Part shown: positions 21,787 through 29,524 of the stretch, one piece after another
Layout: every line of letters begins with the position of its first letter
Numbering within the stretch: position 1 is the first letter of the stretch
Source of the DNA: Sporosarcina sp. P13
Lineage (GTDB): Bacteria > Bacillota > Bacilli > Bacillales_A > Planococcaceae
Assembly (NCBI RefSeq): GCF_002743055.1
Contig: NZ_PDYM01000002.1
Span: forward strand, 62,001-126,000
Length of the DNA: 64,000 nt
Reading direction: 5' to 3'
Notes under the pieces: generated by a model
Database searches by the model: none
What the model saw: the letters and a program-made list of their open reading frames with translations, nothing else
What the model was told of the DNA's origin: nothing
Program-made: the position numbers and the translations under genes

Positions 21787-22780
21787 TTACCCGCACCTTT
21801 CCATAAATCATCTGTTGTTTATCAATTTTCTTTTCCTCTGATGAAGTAAACCGCTGTCCTTTTGCAATTGCCCCAGTTGCTTCTTCTATAGCAGATTCAT
21901 TCAAAATCTCAAAAACTGCCGCTGTATCTCCTGTAGCCTTCGTTATTAATCGTTGGGCTGAAATTGCAATAATTGTCTGCCGAAGCTCTTCTAAGTGAAT
22001 GCCTAAATCTAGTAAACGGTATAAACAACCAATCGGATCTTTCGCATGAATAGTGCTGAGAACTAGATGCCCTGTCAATGCGGCTTCAACGGCAATCTTC
22101 GCTGTTTCTGCATCGCGAATCTCTCCAATCATAATGACATCGGGTGAGTGTCGCAAAATCGCCTTTAATCCCGCTGAATAGGTAATGCCAGATCGTTCAT
22201 TGACTTGAATTTGCAGTAAATGACTATGATTATTCTCCACTGGATCTTCCAATGAAATTACATGGCGCTCTAATTCTGCCACACAATGAGAAGTCAAAGA
22301 ATACAAGGTTGTCGTTTTACCAGAACCGGTAGGACCCGTGACGAGAAATAATCCTTGTTTATTCGCAATTGCTTCAGATAATTGCTTGCTCCATTCGGGA
22401 TTTATGCATAATTGATGAAGTGGAACGACCTTGTCATGTTTTTGAATTCGAATAGCGACACTTTCACGCAAATGAATAGAAGGAATGGTAGAAACACGAA
22501 AAGAGAAGTTTTGATCAGAGAATGACCGGTGAAAGGAACCACTTTGAGGTCGTCGTTGTTCACTAATATCCAGAGACGATAGAAATTTGTAGAAAGAAAT
22601 TAAACGGCCGCCCAGTGTTTGGGGGAATTGGCCAATTTTCGAGAATAGGGCATGCTTACGGATCGTCACATCATACCCTTCCGCTGTCGGTACGAAATGG
22701 ATATCCGTTGCATCTGACTGAATGGCTTTCTCCAGAAGCTGAAAACAAGTTTTTTCTATTGGATTTTCGATAGTTTCCAT
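21776..22780 (-). CDS. comGA: Competence traffic ATPase ComGA
   Basis: 334 residues of the GspE/PilB secretion ATPase family: Walker A GPTGSGKTTTLYSL, Asp box SLEDPVENN, Walker B DVIMIGEIRD and the His box LVLSTIHAKD. It lacks the large N-terminal domain of GspE, as usual for ComGA. It powers transformation pilus assembly and is first in the operon. ComK-like AT boxes lie upstream. Confidence 0.95.
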   Translation of the reverse strand: METIENPIEKTCFQLLEKAIQSDATDIHFVPTAEGYDVTIRKHALFSKIGQFPQTLGGRLISFYKFLSSLDISEQRRPQSGSFHRSFSDQNFSFRVSTIPSIHLRESVAIRIQKHDKVVPLHQLCINPEWSKQLSEAIANKQGLFLVTGPTGSGKTTTLYSLTSHCVAELERHVISLEDPVENNHSHLLQIQVNERSGITYSAGLKAILRHSPDVIMIGEIRDAETAKIAVEAALTGHLVLSTIHAKDPIGCLYRLLDLGIHLEELRQTIIAISAQRLITKATGDTAAVFEILNESAIEEATGAIAKGQRFTSSEEKKIDKQQMIYGKVRVNAE

Positions 22781-23124
22781 AATTCTCTCCTTTCTTCAAT
22801 GGACAGAAGACCACTTCCCGTCTTACAAAGGAGTTTACTACGGAAAAGAATTGTTTGAAAATGTGCTACAATTACATCAATTCAATTTTACCTATCAAAA
22901 TCACACTAAAATTCATTTCTTACGCAATATTCTAGCCCGAAAATGGATTTTCATATTATTTTTAGTTCGATGTTCTGTTATACTAAAGAAAGCTATTGTC
23001 TGCGTCATCCGCGCAAGTACACTCTTTTGTCACAATGTGAAATTGATTGGAGTTTACTTTTGGGCTGACGTTCTATTATAATGGATAAGAGCTTATTGTA
23101 TTGTTGTGAAGGAGGGACTTGTAG
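22781..23124. promoter_or_regulatory. Divergent control region of comGA and the DUF2626 gene
   Basis: 344 bp without a gene. AAAATTCATTTC (22908-22919) and AAAATGGATTTTC (22940-22952) resemble the AT boxes of ComK sites, with centres about 31 bp apart; the second has a 4-bp, not 5-bp, spacer. For the rightward gene, TTTACT (23053-23058), 18-bp spacer and TATAAT (23077-23082) form a sigma-A-type promoter. Confidence 0.45.
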
Positions 23125-23367
23125 ATGGATAATATGTTTAAACTTTGCGGATTCTGGACAGGTATTTTTGCAGTTATGTTCTATGTAGGACACATGGTAC
23201 CTGCTTCTTTACTGCTTGTCGCAAGCACGATCTTCTTTATACTACTTGGATACTTGAAACTTTCAGAGCGTATGTACGTATACTTATTCGGAGCATACTT
23301 AATGATCTTTATGGTCGGTTTCAGTTACTATTCCATTTTTATTCACGTACCAGGTGGAGGACACTAA
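23125..23367 (+). CDS. yqgY: DUF2626 membrane protein (YqgY-like)
   Basis: 80 residues, three hydrophobic segments, the second and third being ASLLLVASTIFFILLGYL and YLFGAYLMIFMVGFSYYSIF. Sequence and position next to comGA and yqgX match B. subtilis YqgY (DUF2626), function unknown. GGAGGG lies before the ATG. Confidence 0.85.
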   Translation: MDNMFKLCGFWTGIFAVMFYVGHMVPASLLLVASTIFFILLGYLKLSERMYVYLFGAYLMIFMVGFSYYSIFIHVPGGGH

Positions 23368-23378
23368 TCCGTACATAC

Positions 23379-23412
23379 AAAAAACAGCCTTCTTATAGAA
23401 AGCTGTTTTTTG
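23379..23412. terminator. Terminator between yqgY and yqgX
   Basis: AAAACAGC pairs with GCTGTTTT around a 13-nt loop; A and T runs on both sides allow use in both directions. Confidence 0.7.
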
Positions 23413-23428
23413 TTTTGCTTATTTTCGA

Positions 23429-24064
23429 TTAAAAGCCATTCAAGTACGGATTCGTATCTTTTTCAAGTCCTGGGGTCGTTGCAGGACCGTGCCCAGGGTA
23501 AATAATACATTCATCATCAAGCGACAATAATTCTTCATGGATAGAAGTGAGCAGCGTCTCTGTATTACCCCCTGGCAAGTCCGTACGCCCTACACTTCCT
23601 TGGAACAACGTATCCCCTACAATTGCGAATCCATCGTCTTCAAAGATGTAACTGATGCTTCCTGGCGAATGTCCTGGCGTATGGCGCGTCCCTATCGTAA
23701 ACGGTCCAACTTGCAACGTCTTTTCATCATGTAGCAATACGTCAGCTGGCTTGCATACAACATCAGGTAGTACTGGATATTTACCAGAACCATTTAACTC
23801 TGCGCTGGCCATCCATTTCTTTTCTGCCACATGCAAGTATACTGGAATATCATACGCCTCACGAATCGTATCCACCGCACCAATATGATCAAAATGTGCG
23901 TGTGTTAACAAAATAGCTACTGGCTTCAGCGATAACTTCCGCAACTCCGCAAGCAACGCGTCCCCATCATAACCGGGATCAAACACTAAACAATTCTTCT
24001 TGTCATCTTCCACTACATAGCAATTCGTCTGAATTGGACCTAGTGGATGTATATGTACTCTCAA
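23429..24064 (-). CDS. yqgX: MBL-fold hydrolase, glyoxalase II-like (YqgX)
   Basis: 211 residues, the same length as B. subtilis YqgX. Metal ligands THAHFDHIG, HTPGHSPGS, GDTLFQGSVGRTD and GHGPAT are all present. Family members hydrolyse thioesters such as S-lactoylglutathione or bacillithiol conjugates; the substrate here is not determined. TTG 24064 with GAGGTGAG upstream is chosen over longer starts because it gives the family length. Confidence 0.88.
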   Translation of the reverse strand: MRVHIHPLGPIQTNCYVVEDDKKNCLVFDPGYDGDALLAELRKLSLKPVAILLTHAHFDHIGAVDTIREAYDIPVYLHVAEKKWMASAELNGSGKYPVLPDVVCKPADVLLHDEKTLQVGPFTIGTRHTPGHSPGSISYIFEDDGFAIVGDTLFQGSVGRTDLPGGNTETLLTSIHEELLSLDDECIIYPGHGPATTPGLEKDTNPYLNGF

Positions 24065-24222
24065 ATATCTCACCTCTATTACTACTATAAATGAAACGTG
24101 AGACATATTTCAAACAATCGTCATTATTTAATCTCGACAAACCGTTTCTTTAACAGTACAATAGAGGAGGAATATTGCTTTACGGCATTCATTTTTTCAT
24201 TGTGGAAAGGAGTGTCTACTCA

Positions 24223-24405
24223 ATGAATTTATTAGTAATCATTTTTGGATTGACTGCGTTATTGGCAGTCTTTGGAACGGTCCAAGCTTTTAAGGAGCGG
24301 AATCTTTTAAGTATAATTTTCAATGTGGTAACTGTTGTAGTTATCGGAGGATTTACGATCGCTACTGTCATATATTCAGGATACCCGCCACCGCTACACA
24401 AATAA
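24223..24405 (+). CDS. yqgW: DUF2759 small membrane protein (YqgW-like)
   Basis: 60 residues with two hydrophobic helices (NLLVIIFGLTALLAVFGT and SIIFNVVTVVVIGGFTIA) and a short YPPP tail, as in YqgW. Function unknown. GGAAAGGAG precedes the ATG; an open extension to 24175 lacks a good site. Confidence 0.75.
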   Translation: MNLLVIIFGLTALLAVFGTVQAFKERNLLSIIFNVVTVVVIGGFTIATVIYSGYPPPLHK

Positions 24406-24408
24406 GTT

Positions 24409-24456
24409 CCAAAAATAAGGACATCTCTTCTAATAGAGGGTGTCCTTATTTTTTTA
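24409..24456. terminator. Bidirectional terminator
   Basis: Long stem AAAAATAAGGACA / TGTCCTTATTTTT between the convergent yqgW and yqgU genes. Confidence 0.85.
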
Positions 24457-25470
24457 TTCACTAATCAACCACTCTACCATCTCGCCAGTTTCTAGCTCGA
24501 TCAGCGTCTCTAAGCGTTTACCCATAAGACATCTCTTGGCTGATGCACAACTTAGTAATCCCGCATCCATATTGACTTCGTACTGATGCACTTCTTCACC
24601 ATTTTTCAAATGACGTAGAAATGCTGTCGGAGTTGCTGATGATTGATTCATAGTTAACATAATTATATTATTGTTATTCATCATCTCTACATTTATAGCT
24701 AACTGCGTTGGATCTTCTGAAAGCCACGAAAACTTCTCTTCTCCCTGTACATCAAGTACCTTATAATACGTCGTTTCATCCTCGAATACTTCTAGCAAGA
24801 GATGTGTAGAAGCCGCATGGAATTGATTAGCCTCACGTGCAAGAATTATTTTCTCATTCGTTTCGAGCGATTCTTTCACTAGTGCTGTATCTTCAATATA
24901 GACAACATCCTCCTCTCCTAACCATTGCGGAAATGGGTCAGTAAGCGTTATCGGAGTGACTGCCTGTTCCTTCCCGTCATAGAAATACATCTGATAGCTC
25001 CAATCGTCCGCAAATGCGGAAAGTAATAGCTTAGATGGGTCCACTGGATTCCAATTAATCTCAAGTTCTGTAGACTCGACTACTAATTCATCTAGCACTT
25101 GCGCGTCACTAGTAAACATAATGATATTTGCTTCCGTTGAATCATCCGCTGTTTTGACGAGAAATTGTTGTTTCGACGGATGAATGAGCACTTCAGAAAT
25201 AATGGCGGTGTCAGTATATAATGTCTCCGTCTCACCCGTTTTTATATTAAACGTCTGCAAGTGATCCTCACCGTCCTGATGAACGACAAAACCTATCGTT
25301 TGATCATCTAGCCATCCTGCAACAAAACGAAATTCTTCCTCCGACACATTCAACTTCTGAATTACCACTTCTTCATCAACGGGCGGTGTAGATTCAGGTT
25401 CTTTGACTTCTAGTTGCTGACAACCTAACAGAAAAGAAACCAGTACGGTCAGTGATATGATACGCTTCAC
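24454..25470 (-). CDS. yqgU: YqgU-like lipoprotein, beta-propeller-like
   Basis: 338 residues. Signal peptide with lipobox LLGC at residues 14-17, an acidic linker, then repeating beta strands with WN/D-containing turns (FVAGWLDDQTIGFVV) that suggest a beta-propeller on the outside of the membrane. Position matches B. subtilis yqgU. The function is not established. Confidence 0.75.
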   Translation of the reverse strand: MKRIISLTVLVSFLLGCQQLEVKEPESTPPVDEEVVIQKLNVSEEEFRFVAGWLDDQTIGFVVHQDGEDHLQTFNIKTGETETLYTDTAIISEVLIHPSKQQFLVKTADDSTEANIIMFTSDAQVLDELVVESTELEINWNPVDPSKLLLSAFADDWSYQMYFYDGKEQAVTPITLTDPFPQWLGEEDVVYIEDTALVKESLETNEKIILAREANQFHAASTHLLLEVFEDETTYYKVLDVQGEEKFSWLSEDPTQLAINVEMMNNNNIIMLTMNQSSATPTAFLRHLKNGEEVHQYEVNMDAGLLSCASAKRCLMGKRLETLIELETGEMVEWLISE

Positions 25471-25493
25471 AACATCTCACTCCTTTCTATGTA

Positions 25494-25527
25494 TAAAAAA
25501 ACTGCGCGGCATAAGAAAGCCGCGCAG
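25494..25527 (-). terminator. Terminator of the LTA synthase gene
   Basis: CTGCGCGGC (25502-25510) with GCCGCGCAG (25519-25527), U-run on the minus strand. Confidence 0.85.
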
Positions 25528-25536
25528 CCCATAACA

Positions 25537-27429
25537 TTATTTTCTTTCTTCCATCTCTGGACTATCTTCTGATTGCTCTTTAAATCGAAGCAAATCCCCA
25601 TTGATGAGTGTATCTGAATAATTTAATTCAGTCGTGGCCCGCTCAACATACGGCTCACATTGCGCTTGATCTGTCGGCTCTCGAGTTTCAACATCATAAC
25701 AAACTTCCTGTGTATAGATATTTTTATCGGTTATTAAGCGTCCATCACGGAAAATGACGAATGGCTCATGGTCAGGTGAGAATACATCCGAACCAAATTG
25801 CATATCCGATTTCGTATCAATCCCTAGCAAGTGCAAAATTGTCGGACGTATATCAAGCTGTCCAGCTAATTCATTCATCTTCTTACCTTCACCATATCCA
25901 GGAATATGGATGAACATAGGAACTTTTTGTAATTCAGCATTGTCCAATGGGGTAATTTCTTTATCCATATACATACCCATTGCTTTATTATGGTTTTCGG
26001 AAATTCCGTAGTGATCTCCATACATCACAATAATCGAATTATCATACAATCCACTTTCTTTCAGATCAGCAAAGAATTCTTTCACTGCTTCATCCATATA
26101 GCGAACCGTTTGGAAATACTTATTCAACGTATTAGAATTTGATGTATATTCAGGAATTAACTTATCCTCTTCATCCAAATCAAATGGGTGATGGTTTGTT
26201 AATGTAATCATTCGCGTTTCAAATGGTTGCGGCATTTCTTTCATCATTTCTACTGATTGATGGAAGAACGGAATATCTTTCATACCCCAGTTGACTGCTT
26301 CACCTTCACCAATTGTATAACTATCTACATCATAGAACTTTTGAACATCTAATGCCTTATACATGATGTCGCGGTTCCAGAAACTTTTGCTGTTCGGATG
26401 CATGACGCTTGTAAAATATCCATTCTCGCCCATGCGTTTAGATAGAGAATCGTATGTGTTGCCACTGTTCGTAAAGAATACTGCACTACCATTACGGCCA
26501 TACAGTGAGTTTTCTACGATAAACTCAGAATCTGATGTCTTCCCTAAGCCTGTTTGATGATAGAAATTATCAAAGTAAAATGTATCTTTATCGTTTGTCA
26601 GTTCATTTAGGAATGGCGTGACCACATGGCCGTCCATTTCATTGTTGATGACAAAGTTTTGTAAAGACTCAAGTGAAACAATAATCACATTACGACCTTT
26701 CGCTAAACCGAACATTTTCGGATCCGGTTGCGCGTGATTCGCTTTTACATAGTTTTCAATTTCTGTTAATTCAGTACCATCTGCAAATGTTCGCTGTGCA
26801 TGTGACTTCGATTGAACAAATAAATCATACAGATGATAGTTATAGGTTCCAATGTTTTTCACTAATAATTCACGGTCAAAGCTTCGTGTCAATAGTTGTG
26901 GACGTTGCGCTTCCGCCATTGCCAAGTTAAACATCAATAACGTTGCAGTAGCTGCGAAATACACTTTACGTCCTACTTTTCTTTCCGTCACTTGAATAGC
27001 CTCTTGTGGAATCAACTTAATTGCTAATAATACAATCAGCACGTCGCTAAAGAAGAAGACGTCTAGAAAACGCATATTCTCTGTAATAGAAGAACTTAAA
27101 TCTGCAAAATTACTTGTCTGGAACAACAGCGGGATTGTAATAAAATCCGTGAAGAAACGATAGAATACTGCGTTACTGAACATCACAAACGATGTTAAGA
27201 AACTGATAGTTAAAATATAGCGATTACGTGTTTTAGTTTTTTTAATAAATAGCGCAATCCCATAAATAAATAGCAAGAATGCCAATGGGTTAATAAACAA
27301 AATAAATTGTTGCATAGCATTATCGATTTTCATATTGAAACTTGTAAGATACCCAATATAGGTAGTCAACCAAGTAGCGATTACTGCGATAATGAGTACG
27401 GAATGCTTAGGCCATGAAATCTTTCTCAT
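25537..27429 (-). CDS. yqgS: Lipoteichoic acid synthase family protein (YqgS-like)
   Basis: 630 residues. Five N-terminal membrane helices (residues about 8-175), then an extracellular sulfatase-like domain: the catalytic Thr lies in TGLGKTSDSEF, ligands include IIVSLESLQNF, TNHHPFDLD and YGDHYGISENH. It transfers glycerol phosphate from phosphatidylglycerol to LTA. ATG 27429 lies behind AAAGGAAGAG; an in-frame ATG six codons upstream is less likely. B. subtilis has four paralogues, and synteny points to YqgS. Confidence 0.9.
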   Translation of the reverse strand: MRKISWPKHSVLIIAVIATWLTTYIGYLTSFNMKIDNAMQQFILFINPLAFLLFIYGIALFIKKTKTRNRYILTISFLTSFVMFSNAVFYRFFTDFITIPLLFQTSNFADLSSSITENMRFLDVFFFSDVLIVLLAIKLIPQEAIQVTERKVGRKVYFAATATLLMFNLAMAEAQRPQLLTRSFDRELLVKNIGTYNYHLYDLFVQSKSHAQRTFADGTELTEIENYVKANHAQPDPKMFGLAKGRNVIIVSLESLQNFVINNEMDGHVVTPFLNELTNDKDTFYFDNFYHQTGLGKTSDSEFIVENSLYGRNGSAVFFTNSGNTYDSLSKRMGENGYFTSVMHPNSKSFWNRDIMYKALDVQKFYDVDSYTIGEGEAVNWGMKDIPFFHQSVEMMKEMPQPFETRMITLTNHHPFDLDEEDKLIPEYTSNSNTLNKYFQTVRYMDEAVKEFFADLKESGLYDNSIIVMYGDHYGISENHNKAMGMYMDKEITPLDNAELQKVPMFIHIPGYGEGKKMNELAGQLDIRPTILHLLGIDTKSDMQFGSDVFSPDHEPFVIFRDGRLITDKNIYTQEVCYDVETREPTDQAQCEPYVERATTELNYSDTLINGDLLRFKEQSEDSPEMEERK

Positions 27430-27560
27430 TCCATCTCTTCCTTTCATTTCTGTTTCTAAAAATATGCCGTGGCTTGTTTTTTGCTTACTGTATTATAGAC
27501 GTTTCGCTGAGTGAAAAGTTTCACATATCATGACGAATGAGTAGATTATCCTATATATGG

Positions 27561-27767
27561 TTACCGTACATCATTTTTATTAATTTCTCTTCGCAACACT
27601 AAAAGAGCCTGTAAATACGTTTGCTTATCAATAAATTGATGATCATATAACTCTTTCACTTCTGACTCCATCACTATACTATCTTGTCGTTTATTACCTG
27701 TGTAAATAATGACTCCAAACTTTTTAAGCAATTGGAGTACATCGTAAAACTCATTCATTCTTTTCAC
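27561..27767 (-). CDS. yqgQ: YqgQ family protein (DUF910)
   Basis: 68 residues (66 from ATG 27758), three-helix protein: MNEFYDVLQLLKKFGVIIYT and DHQFIDKQTYLQALLVLRRE match the YqgQ family, suggested to bind nucleic acid from its structure. It overlaps the end of the folate cyclo-ligase gene. Confidence 0.85.
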   Translation of the reverse strand: MKRMNEFYDVLQLLKKFGVIIYTGNKRQDSIVMESEVKELYDHQFIDKQTYLQALLVLRREINKNDVR

Positions 27768-28335
27768 GTACTTTCTGACAATCTATTATACGTTCTTCAG
27801 TGAATATATATGAAACCGGAAGATCATGAGACTCCCTATCTATAGTATCGGTTATTTGTCGTTCAAATGCCAATGATACCGTTTGAGATGAATAGTCTGC
27901 TAAGTAACGATCGTAGTAGCCACCACCAAAACCAATGCGGTAGCCTTCCTCCGAATAGACGACACCCGGCACAATTTGCAGATCGATTTCTTCAGGTGTA
28001 ACAGACTTTGTAGAGTCTATACGTGGCTCTAGTAAATCCATATAGACCGTTTCTGTCTGTTCAAATGAATCAATTAGACGAAAATCCATTTCTTTAGTAG
28101 CCGCAATGCATTTCGGAATCGCAACTCGTTTCCCAGCTTGCCAAGCGATTTCAATCAAATGATGCGTTGCTACTTCCGGAAATCTAGACAGTGTGATTCC
28201 GATCGTTCGTGCATTCTTAAATTCATCCGAAGCAAGAACTTTTTCATGTATCAAAGCTGATTTTTGTTCGTGATCAGATGGAGTTAATCGATGTAATTGC
28301 TTCAACACTTGGTTACGATGATGTTGCTTTTCCAT
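27751..28335 (-). CDS. yqgN: 5-formyltetrahydrofolate cyclo-ligase (YqgN)
   Basis: 194 residues. The signature GYRIGFGGGYYDRYLADY and an N-terminal basic RNQVLKQL helix identify the ATP-dependent enzyme converting 5-formyl-THF to 5,10-methenyl-THF. Usual family length. Overlaps yqgQ, same operon. Confidence 0.92.
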   Translation of the reverse strand: MEKQHHRNQVLKQLHRLTPSDHEQKSALIHEKVLASDEFKNARTIGITLSRFPEVATHHLIEIAWQAGKRVAIPKCIAATKEMDFRLIDSFEQTETVYMDLLEPRIDSTKSVTPEEIDLQIVPGVVYSEEGYRIGFGGGYYDRYLADYSSQTVSLAFERQITDTIDRESHDLPVSYIFTEERIIDCQKVREKNE

Positions 28336-28352
28336 TTGCGCTACCTCCCGTA

Positions 28353-28384
28353 AGAAAAAACCAAAACCGAAGCAGGTTTTGGTT
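28353..28384 (-). terminator. Terminator of rpmG
   Basis: ACCAAAACC/GGTTTTGGT hairpin, U-run on the minus strand. Confidence 0.8.
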
Positions 28385-28391
28385 TTAATAA

Positions 28392-28541
28392 TTATTTCGT
28401 TTCACGGTGCAACGTGTGCTTTTTTTCACGTGAGCAATATTTGTTCATTTCAATACGCTCTGGATTGTTACGCTTGTTTTTCTTTGAAGTATAATTACGC
28501 TCTGCACATTCTGTACAAGCGAGTGTAATATTTACGCGCAT
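28392..28541 (-). CDS. rpmG: 50S ribosomal protein L33
   Basis: 49 residues starting [17 protein letters not shown] and ending [10 protein letters not shown]. It has CTEC but only one Cys (KYCSREKK) where zinc-binding L33 has a second CxxC pair, so the ribbon is incomplete: intermediate between C+ and C- forms. ATG 28541 behind GGGAGGGAC. Confidence 0.95.
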   Translation of the reverse strand: MRVNITLACTECAERNYTSKKNKRNNPERIEMNKYCSREKKHTLHRETK

Positions 28542-28715
28542 TACTGTCCCTCCCACTCATTAGCGATAGATATAAAATAAAATATGAGCATGATCTATAC
28601 GACTAATAAATTATATCATATATTTTTTCATTGTACAGCAGAAATGTTCAAATATCATTCATCTGCAGCCTATGGTATTATGTAGAAAACTCTAGTTATT
28701 TTGGAGGTACATACA

Positions 28716-29069
28716 ATGGATATCCCGCTACTATTGCTTATTATCGGTGTAGTCGCTGTCGTCGCCTCTTTTTTCGTAGGTAGCGATACTCGGGTAGTGG
28801 AAGATGAACTGGAAAAGGTTTCAATTAGTCTCCATCAAGAAACGAGTAATTTGAAAAAACGCGTGCGTCTGTTGGAAGAGGAATTAATGATTGCAGCACC
28901 AGCACAAGAGAACTTTTCGGCGCCTAAAAAAACAATTCATGCGATTATCGTCAATCAAATCACTTCATTGCATAGTCAAGGCTATACCGTCCCTGAAATT
29001 TCGCAGAGATCTTCTCTTCCTGAAGATGAAGTCGTCGCTGTTCTGCGCTCTAAAGGAGTACGTTTATGA
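28716..29069 (+). CDS. Membrane-anchored coiled-coil/HTH protein
   Basis: 117 residues. An N-terminal membrane helix (IPLLLLIIGVVAVVASFFVG), a coiled coil (ISLHQETSNLKKRVRLLEEE) and a C-terminal HTH-like motif (GYTVPEISQRSSLPEDEVVA). The layout recalls SwrB-type proteins, but I cannot assign it. ATG 28716 behind GGAGG; the stop overlaps the next gene. Confidence 0.65.
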   Translation: MDIPLLLLIIGVVAVVASFFVGSDTRVVEDELEKVSISLHQETSNLKKRVRLLEEELMIAAPAQENFSAPKKTIHAIIVNQITSLHSQGYTVPEISQRSSLPEDEVVAVLRSKGVRL

Positions 29070-29476
29070 TTAGACAAGTTTTACGAACAGTAGGCATCGG
29101 CTGTTTACTAGCTGGCGGTATTTTGTATATAGTCAATACCCCGCAAGAAACGGATGCTTCATTAGAAAAGGAATTGACTGCGATTCAAAAAGAATTGGCA
29201 GTTGTGAAAAAAGAGTTGGCAATTTCACAAACCGTTTCTTCCAAAACAACGAATACAAAAAAGTTCACTAACGCCCGTGAGTTCATCGTAGCGCCTGGAA
29301 CTGTTTCTACTGATTTATCCAAGCAGCTAGAGCAAGAGAAGTTCATTGAAGGCGCAGAGAAGTTTGATGCGTATATGGAAGAGAACAACTATACAGACAA
29401 AATGAAATCCGGCACATTCACGCTATACGACGGCATGAGATTCCCAGACATCGCACGGGTGCTACTTGGATTATAA
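29066..29476 (+). CDS. Membrane-anchored protein with YceG/MltG-like N-terminal domain
   Basis: 136 residues. Membrane helix at residues 9-24, a Lys/Glu coiled coil (residues 32-55), then a domain like the LysM-like subdomain of YceG/MltG: VAPGTVSTDLSKQLEQEKFI, FDAYMEENNYTDKMKSGTF and MRFPDIARVLLG. The catalytic lytic transglycosylase domain is missing, so it may bind peptidoglycan or a partner. Coupled to the upstream gene. Confidence 0.65.
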   Translation: MIRQVLRTVGIGCLLAGGILYIVNTPQETDASLEKELTAIQKELAVVKKELAISQTVSSKTTNTKKFTNAREFIVAPGTVSTDLSKQLEQEKFIEGAEKFDAYMEENNYTDKMKSGTFTLYDGMRFPDIARVLLGL

Positions 29477-29480
29477 CGGC

Positions 29481-29518
29481 AAAACAACCTCCTGCAAATC
29501 ATGCAGGAGGTTGTTTTC
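29481..29518. terminator. Bidirectional terminator
   Basis: AAAACAACCTCCTGCA/TGCAGGAGGTTGTTTT between convergent genes. Confidence 0.88.
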
Positions 29519-29524
29519 ATTTAT

